A program made the translations under genes and the position numbers. This document shows, piece by piece, positions 59,278-64,000 of a stretch of DNA of 64,000 nt. Location: the NCBI RefSeq assembly GCF_036226765.1, contig NZ_CP109017.1, positions 5,705,001 through 5,769,000 on the forward strand, given 5' to 3'. The notes under the pieces are model-generated. The model searched no databases. It saw nothing but the letters and a program-made list of their open reading frames with translations, and had not been told where the DNA came from. Source of the stretch: Streptomyces sp. NBC_00670 (GTDB taxonomy: Bacteria; Actinomycetota; Actinomycetes; Streptomycetales; Streptomycetaceae). The first letter of the stretch is position 1, and every line of letters begins with the position of its first letter.

Positions 59278-60158
59278 GACGCCGTCAGCCAGCGGTCGCG
59301 CAGCCCGGCCAGCACCGCGATCGACACCGCGAGCAGCACCAGGCTGAGCGCGATCGCCGCCGCCGGGTCGTTCTGGAGCGCCAGGTACACCGCGAGCGGC
59401 ATCGTCTGCGTACGGCCGGGGAAGTTGCCGGCGAAGGTGATCGTCGCCCCGAACTCGCCCAGCGCCCGCGCCCACGCCAGCACCGCGCCCGCCAGCACGC
59501 CGGGCGCGATCAGCGGCAGCGTGACCCGGCGGAAGGCGGTGAACCGGGACGCCCCCAGCGTGGCGGCCGCCTCCTCGTAGCGCGGGTCGGCCGCCCGCAG
59601 CGTGCCCTCCACGCTGATCACCAGGAACGGCATCGCCACGAACGCCTCCGCCAGCACCACGCCCGTCGTCGTGAACGGCAGCGTGACCCCGAACCACTCG
59701 TCCAGCCACTGCCCGACCACCCCGTTGCGGCCGAGTGCCAGCAGCAGTGCCACACCGCCCACCACAGGCGGCAGTACCAGCGGCAGCGTCACCAGCGCCC
59801 GCAGCAGGCCGCGCCCGGGGAACTCGGTACGGGCCAGCAGCCAGGCCAGCGGCACGCCGAGGACGAGACTGACGGCGGTCGCGGCCGTCGCGCTCAGCAG
59901 CGAGAGCCGCAGCGCCTGCCAGACCTGCGCGCTGGTGAGCTGGTCCGGGAGATCGCGCCACGGGGCCCGGAGCAGCAGCGCGAGCAGCGGCAGCAGGAGA
60001 AAAAGGAGGCCCACCAGGGCAGGGAGCAGCAGCGGCAGCGGGGCGCCGGTGCGACGGCCGCCCGGCAGCGGGACGCGGGTGCGTCGGCCGCCCGGCAGCG
60101 GGGCGCCCGTGCGACGGCCGCCCCGGACCGGCCGCGCACGTCGAAGCCCGCCCGTCAC
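59274..60158 (-). CDS. modB: Molybdate ABC transporter permease
   Basis: A 294-residue permease with about six membrane helices and the EAA loop EEAAATLGASRFTAFRRVTLPL. The N-terminal 40 residues, before the first helix, are three copies of a 10-residue basic unit (GGRRTGAPLP-like) encoded by a 30-bp DNA repeat at 60035-60124; this extension is not typical of ModB. GTG 60158 overlaps the modA stop by four bases; an internal start after the repeat cannot be excluded. Confidence 0.9.
   Translation of the reverse strand: MTGGLRRARPVRGGRRTGAPLPGGRRTRVPLPGGRRTGAPLPLLLPALVGLLFLLLPLLALLLRAPWRDLPDQLTSAQVWQALRLSLLSATAATAVSLVLGVPLAWLLARTEFPGRGLLRALVTLPLVLPPVVGGVALLLALGRNGVVGQWLDEWFGVTLPFTTTGVVLAEAFVAMPFLVISVEGTLRAADPRYEEAAATLGASRFTAFRRVTLPLIAPGVLAGAVLAWARALGEFGATITFAGNFPGRTQTMPLAVYLALQNDPAAAIALSLVLLAVSIAVLAGLRDRWLTAS
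60035..60124. repeat. 30-bp tandem repeat at the modB 5' end
   Basis: Three 30-bp units at 60035-60124, with a few substitutions between them, are in frame and encode the ten-residue units of the ModB N-terminal extension. Confidence 0.75.
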
Positions 60159-60967
60159 GGTGAGAGGAACCCGGACGCGCTCATCACCTTCTGGCCCTCC
60201 GCCGACTTCACCAGGGCGATGAACGCCTTCGCCCCGGCCGCGTTCTCCGCGTTCTTCAGCTGGACGATCGGATAGTCGTTGACGGCCTTGGCCGACTCGG
60301 GGAACTCCACGCCCTCCACCTTGTCACCCGCCGCCTTCACATCGGTGCGGTAGACGACGGCCGCGTCGGCCTCCTTCAGCTCCACCTTCGTCAGCGCGCT
60401 CTTGACGTCCTGCTCGTACGAGACGGGGGTGAGCTTCAGGCCGCTCGCCTCCAGCGCGGTCTGCGCGGCCGCGCCGCACGGCACGGTCTTGGCGCACAGG
60501 ACGACCTTGAGCCCCGACTTCGTCAGGTCCTTCAGGGAGGAGATCTTGTCGGGGTTGCCGGGCAGGGCGGCGATCTCCAGACGGTTGCGCACGAAGGTCG
60601 ACGGCGTACCGGCCGCGTCCTTGGCGTCCGTCACTGTCTTCATCGTCTTCGGGCTGGCGGAGGCGAACACGTCGGCGGGGGCGCCGCCGGTGATCCCGGC
60701 GGCGAGGCTGTCACTGCCGCCGAAGTTGAAGGTGACCTTCGTGCCCGGGTACCGCTTCTCGAACGTCTTCCCCAGCGCGGTGAAGCTCTCCTGGAGGGAG
60801 GCCGCCGCGAACACGGTCACCGTCCCGGAGACCTTCGCCGAGTCATCGGAACCGGAACCGGAACCGGAATCGGAATCGGACGAACAGGCACCGGCCGCCA
60901 CCAGCACGGCGGCGACACCGACCCCGGCGAACACCCGCCGACGAGCACGGCGGGACATACGGGTCAT
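60155..60967 (-). CDS. modA: Molybdate-binding lipoprotein
   Basis: A 270-residue lipoprotein. A basic N-terminus (MTRMSRRARRRVFAG) leads to a hydrophobic segment and lipobox VAAGAC. The Ser/Asp/Gly-rich linker is followed by TVFAAASLQESFTAL, the ModA hallmark with the molybdate-binding Ser, and GGSDSLAAGI. It captures molybdate or tungstate outside the membrane for ModBC. ATG 60967 or GTG 60970; GGGAGA lies upstream of both. Confidence 0.92.
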   Translation of the reverse strand: MTRMSRRARRRVFAGVGVAAVLVAAGACSSDSDSGSGSGSDDSAKVSGTVTVFAAASLQESFTALGKTFEKRYPGTKVTFNFGGSDSLAAGITGGAPADVFASASPKTMKTVTDAKDAAGTPSTFVRNRLEIAALPGNPDKISSLKDLTKSGLKVVLCAKTVPCGAAAQTALEASGLKLTPVSYEQDVKSALTKVELKEADAAVVYRTDVKAAGDKVEGVEFPESAKAVNDYPIVQLKNAENAAGAKAFIALVKSAEGQKVMSASGFLSP

Positions 60968-61105
60968 CACTGAAGGTCTCCCTCTGCCTGGGCGTCACAC
61001 CTCATGGCCACCCTGATCATATTCTCGCAGATACGAGGCAGAGGGCACCAGATCGCCAGCAGAAGCAACGGTGTCTAGCGAATCAACCTGGCACGTGCGT
61101 TACAT

Positions 61106-61147
61106 CAGGGGCGCGGGGAACTGCGCGAAACGGGGCGGAGCCCCGTG
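61106..61147. repeat. Copy of the dispersed palindromic repeat (right arm only)
   Basis: Bases 61106-61128 are identical to the right arm of the inverted repeat at 5487-5509, and 61129-61147 are identical to the adjoining hairpin region (arms CGGGGC/GCCCCG at 61131-61145). The left arm is missing. It lies just after the NicO gene's stop and may serve as terminator. Confidence 0.85.
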
Positions 61148-61152
61148 CCCCC

Positions 61153-62325
61153 TCACCCGCCGTCGGCCGCCCGCGGCCGCCCCCACCGCTGCTCGACCCG
61201 AGCCAGCCGCCAGTACCCGATGGCCAACGCCCACACCACCACGAACAGCCCGGCAATCACGTACCCGACGTTGTCGAGATCCAGCCCCGCGATCCACCCC
61301 GTCACGGAGTCCGTCAGATCCAGCTTCTCGTGCAGCACGCCAACGAGCTCGATCGTCCCGATCACGAACGCGACGGCGATCGACAACCCCGTGATCGTCA
61401 GGTTGTAGAACACCTTGCGCACCGGGTTGGAGAACGCCCACTGGTAGGCGAAGTTCATGAACGTCCCGTCCAGCGTGTCGAACAGGCTCATCCCGGCGGC
61501 GAACAGCAACGGCAGGCACAGGATCGCGTACCACGGCAGCCCCGCGGCCGCACCACTGCCCGCCATCACCATCAGCGTCACCTCGGTCGCGGTGTCGAAG
61601 CCGAGCCCGAAGAGGAAGCCGAGTGGGAACATCTGCCCCGGACGGCTGATGGAGCGGGTGAGCCGGCCCAGGATCCGGTTCATGAACCCCCGCGAGTCCA
61701 GATGCGCCTCCAGCGCCTCCTCGTCGTACGTGCCGGCCCGCATCGCCCGGAACACCCGCAGGATGCCGAGCAGCGCCACCAGGTTCAGGGCGGCGATCAG
61801 ATACAGGAAGCCGCCGGAGACGGTGGTGCCGACCACGCCCAGCACCTGGTGCGTGCGCGAGCCGTCGTCCAGCAGCGTGCCGGCGAGCGCGGCGCCGCCC
61901 GCCACCAGCGCGGCCATGGCGACCACCACGCCGGAGTGCCCGAGCGCGAACCAGAACCCGACCGACACCGGACGCTTGCCGTCGGCCATGAGCTTGCGGG
62001 TGGTGTTGTCGATGGCCGCGATGTGGTCGGCGTCGAAGGCGTGCCGCATGCCGAGCGTGTAGGCGGTGATGCCGAGCCCGATGCCGAAGGCCTTGGAGCC
62101 GACCTCGTAGTGCTCGGGCACCACCAGCAGGAACAGCACCCCGAACGCCACCACGTGCAGGGCCAGGATCACCGCCAGCAGTCCGGCGGTACGGACGGTG
62201 TCCTCACGCCGCCAGCGGAAGGAGACGGTGGGGACGGCGGCCGCGTCGGCCGCGGGGGTCGCGGGGTCTGTGGGGGCCGCGGGGGTCGCGGACGATCGCC
62301 CGGAAGGGCGCGCGGGCAGGGCCAT
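61153..62325 (-). CDS. NiCoT-family nickel/cobalt permease
   Basis: A 390-residue membrane protein with about eight helices. Helix 2 carries the family signature RHAFDADHIAAIDNTTRK (H-x4-D-H), and later segments ALGHSGVVVAM, LGFDTATEVTLM and GMSLFDTLDGTFM are also typical of HoxN/NixA. The cobalamin riboswitch upstream argues that cobalt is the physiological substrate. The N-terminal 35 residues are Ala/Pro/Thr-rich. ATG 62325 with GGAG 11 bases upstream. Confidence 0.94.
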   Translation of the reverse strand: MALPARPSGRSSATPAAPTDPATPAADAAAVPTVSFRWRREDTVRTAGLLAVILALHVVAFGVLFLLVVPEHYEVGSKAFGIGLGITAYTLGMRHAFDADHIAAIDNTTRKLMADGKRPVSVGFWFALGHSGVVVAMAALVAGGAALAGTLLDDGSRTHQVLGVVGTTVSGGFLYLIAALNLVALLGILRVFRAMRAGTYDEEALEAHLDSRGFMNRILGRLTRSISRPGQMFPLGFLFGLGFDTATEVTLMVMAGSGAAAGLPWYAILCLPLLFAAGMSLFDTLDGTFMNFAYQWAFSNPVRKVFYNLTITGLSIAVAFVIGTIELVGVLHEKLDLTDSVTGWIAGLDLDNVGYVIAGLFVVVWALAIGYWRLARVEQRWGRPRAADGG

Positions 62326-62371
62326 TTCGCATCACGCTCCAGCACCTCGTGGATCACTTCGTGAGATGCCG

Positions 62372-62552
62372 TGGCCGGTCTCCTGGCTGACGGGTCGACG
62401 CGCCCGCCCCAACCTTCCCGGCCGTGCGTGCGCACGACCAGTGGCGCCACCCGAGGGCGGCACGGGACGGGAACTCCCCGATCACAGTGGCGAGGGCCGC
62501 TCCGGACTCGACCCCCCGAAAGGGGCCTGCACCGGTCTTCCCGAGCACCACG
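62372..62552 (-). ncRNA. Cobalamin riboswitch upstream of the nickel/cobalt permease
   Basis: On the minus strand, reading toward the permease: GGTGCTCGGGAAGACCGGTG (62549-62530), TCCGGAGCGG, CGCCACTGTGA (from 62492), GCGCCACTGG, CGGGAAGG, and the B12 box AGCCAGGAGACCGGCC (62388-62373) follow in the order of the adenosylcobalamin riboswitch core. It ends about 47 bases before the permease ATG. When cobalamin is abundant it should lower permease expression, probably by hiding the ribosome site. Confidence 0.93.
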
Positions 62553-62580
62553 GCCCGGCCACCATAGGGGGCGCCCGCCG

Positions 62581-62665
62581 ACACCTGCAAGACTGCATAT
62601 CTGCGCAGGTGTTGCAGGTGGGACAGATCACGCAGAGCAGGTGTGGCAGGTGGCACAGATCACGC
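62581..62665. promoter_or_regulatory. Direct and inverted repeats upstream of the ArsR gene, candidate operator
   Basis: A 29-base direct repeat (62605-62633 and 62637-62665, three mismatches, period 32) begins with GCAGGTGTTGCAGGTG. The inverted copy CACCTGCAA lies at 62582-62590. An AT-containing core TGCATATCTGCGCA lies at 62594-62607. The area lies between the riboswitch 5' end and the ArsR gene. Confidence 0.55.
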
Positions 62666-62745
62666 GGACGCCGCGGAGCACGCGAGGACGATCCGAAAGC
62701 CCCGGAACCGGCCACCGTCCGCCGTCCGCCTGGAACAATGCCCGC

Positions 62746-63099
62746 ATGCATCTCGTCCCCGCCGACCGTGCCGACCGGCGCACCATCGACGGCCACCGGG
62801 TGTGCGAGGCCATCGCCGCCATCGGTGAGCCGGAGGCCGTACGCGCCTGGGCCGACCGCTTCTCCCTGCTCGCCGACCCCGGCCGGCTCTCCCTCCTGCT
62901 GGCCCTCGACCGGACGGGACCGCTCGCCGTCTCCGACCTCGCCATCGCCACGGGCATGAACGACCCGGCGGTCTCGCAGGCGCTGCGGCTGCTGCGGACG
63001 GCGGAGGTGGTGGCGGGGGAGCGGCAGGGGCGGATCGTGCGGTACCGGGTGATCGACCCGGTGATGCTGGACCTTCTGAAACTGGTCAGAACCACCTGA
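62746..63099 (+). CDS. ArsR-family winged-helix regulator
   Basis: A 117-residue regulator with FSLLADPGRLSLLLAL, LAVSDLAIATGMNDPAVSQALRLLR (recognition helix) and the wing GRIVRYRVID. It is divergent from the nickel/cobalt permease, so metal sensing is likely, but no canonical CxC metal box is visible; the only Cys is near residue 20. It probably binds the repeats at 62581-62665 and controls itself or the permease. Confidence 0.88.
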   Translation: MHLVPADRADRRTIDGHRVCEAIAAIGEPEAVRAWADRFSLLADPGRLSLLLALDRTGPLAVSDLAIATGMNDPAVSQALRLLRTAEVVAGERQGRIVRYRVIDPVMLDLLKLVRTT

Positions 63100-63229
63100 A
63101 CCGCATCGGATCGGCAGACCGGCCGCGATGCCGGGGGCGTCGCGGACCGTGTCGCGTTCGGCCGATCGGGTGACGATGCGTAAGAATTGGCCCGTGCAGA
63201 TGACCAGTGCGAGCCGACGGGGAGGGCCG

Positions 63230-63610
63230 GTGAACAGCCACGATGTCACCGACGAACAGTGGGAAGGGCTCGCCCAGGTCGTGCCGCTGCGTGGCCGGGA
63301 CGCCTGGCCGTCGGCGGTGGACCACCGTTCCTACGACCACCGGGCCTACGCCGAGGCCGAGACGGAGGCCAGGCGCCGGTTCGTCGTCCTGCGGGTCAAC
63401 GTCTTCGCCGACGCCCGCGACGTCGCCGAGACGCTGATGGCCGGCGTCCCGGTCCTCCTCGATCTCACCAACGCGGAGACGGAGGTCGCCAAGCGCGTCC
63501 TCGACTTCAGCACGGGAGTCGTCTTCGGCCTGGCCAGCGGCATGCACCGGGTCGACAAGAACGTCTTCCTCCTCACCCCACCGGACACGGAGGTCACCCC
63601 GCCCCAGTAG
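63230..63610 (+). CDS. SepF-like cell division protein
   Basis: A 126-residue protein with the SepF core: RRFVVLRVNVFADARDVAETLMAG, PVLLDLTNAETEVAKRVLDFSTGVVFGL, and VDKNVFLLTP. SepF anchors FtsZ to the membrane; this copy lacks the amphipathic N-terminal helix of true SepF and is not in the division cluster, so it fits the SepF-like proteins of Streptomyces. GTG 63230 is chosen because GGGGAGG precedes it at the right distance; in-frame starts at 63200 and 63176 lack one. Confidence 0.88.
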   Translation: MNSHDVTDEQWEGLAQVVPLRGRDAWPSAVDHRSYDHRAYAEAETEARRRFVVLRVNVFADARDVAETLMAGVPVLLDLTNAETEVAKRVLDFSTGVVFGLASGMHRVDKNVFLLTPPDTEVTPPQ

Positions 63611-63658
63611 GGGCGCGGGGCGCGGGGCGCCGTGGTTCCGAACGGCTCCGCGCCCGGG

Positions 63659-64000
63659 TCAGCCCAGTGCCGCGTCCCAGCGGGTGGGCTCCTCCTCCGT
63701 CAGTGCCAGACGGCGGAGCATCTCCTGGACACGGTCCCGGGACTCGTCCGCCGCGTCGATCGCTTCCATGCACTGCCAGTACGCCCCTTCCTCTCCCGCC
63801 GTGCTCGCGAGGGCGACCAGTGACATGGCCACCTCCACGAGCAGCGAGCCCAGTTCCAGCAATGCCTTGCGCGCGTCGCCCAGTTCGGTGAGGTGCGCGG
63901 CGCGCAGATCGGCGACGAGGGGTGGCGGGGCGTCCAGGACCCCGCACCCTCTGCCCGCCAGTTCCGTCAGCCCCAGCGCCTCGCCGCGGAGCTGCGGGGG
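63659..64000 (-). CDS. DUF6099-like hypothetical protein (5' end outside window)
   Basis: An open frame of 113 residues reaches the window end, so the N-terminus is missing. It is helical, with ALGLTELAGRGCGVLD, LTELGDARKALLELGSLL, YWQCMEAIDAADESRDRVQEML and LRRLALTEEEPT, and looks like Streptomyces proteins of the DUF6099 type. Function unknown. The gene is convergent with the SepF-like gene. Confidence 0.6.
   Translation of the reverse strand, partial: PPQLRGEALGLTELAGRGCGVLDAPPPLVADLRAAHLTELGDARKALLELGSLLVEVAMSLVALASTAGEEGAYWQCMEAIDAADESRDRVQEMLRRLALTEEEPTRWDAALG

Overview
The window is high-GC actinobacterial chromosome, almost certainly Streptomyces. Third codon positions are nearly all G or C, starts are often GTG or TTG, four-base ATGA/GTGA overlaps chain genes together, and several families typical of the genus are present (DUF397 with XRE-DUF5753, Spo0M, SepF-like). 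No tRNA, rRNA, transposase, integrase or CRISPR array was seen.

Layout. (1) 1-5434: a partial C39-like peptidase gene, a CitA/CitB-type two-component pair divergent from a GntP-family permease with a 22-codon leader ORF, and a PAP2 phosphatase. (2) 5350-5585: a composite palindromic element between convergent genes. (3) 5596-33726: a 21-gene exopolysaccharide cluster on the minus strand. It runs from a polyprenyl glycosylphosphotransferase and an AlgD-like sugar dehydrogenase through two Wzz-like proteins, glycosyltransferases, an asparagine-synthase-like amidotransferase, a heparinase/lyase-like protein, a beta-helix lipoprotein, a Wzy-like polymerase and a Wzx-like flippase. Its distal part is a nucleotide-sugar pathway (cytidylyltransferase, C-methyltransferase, PIG-L, SDR, DUF4910, epimerase, class III aminotransferase). 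Most junctions overlap or lie within a few bases, so one long transcript is likely. (4) 33727-36354: an AT-richer intergenic region with a 14-bp inverted repeat, an SDR lacking the usual catalytic residues, a decayed CocE-type hydrolase fragment and a TetR regulator.

(5) 36367-48816 is the most unusual part. A minus-strand four-gene operon encodes a coiled-coil protein, an AAA+ protein with a ClpB-type active module behind a degenerate first module, a small NrdG-like radical SAM protein, and a 951-residue membrane-anchored pseudokinase with a Cys-rich N-terminus. Divergent from it are a small acidic Cys/His protein, a four-helix membrane protein and a 1287-residue CHAT-domain protease. The small protein's Cys motif resembles the pseudokinase N-terminus, which suggests the two arms form one regulated, possibly conflict or cell-death, system. 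(6) 48825-55129: a DUF397/XRE pair, a HATPase anti-sigma-like protein, a hypothetical gene, another XRE protein, and a TIR-domain gene whose start codon overlaps that of a divergent TPR-like gene.

(7) 55172-64000: Spo0M, a polytopic GT-C-like membrane protein, a repeat-rich convergent junction, modABC molybdate uptake, a NicO-type nickel/cobalt permease behind a well-formed cobalamin riboswitch, an ArsR regulator, a SepF-like protein and a truncated DUF6099-like gene.

All functional calls rest on motif recognition by eye. No database search was run.
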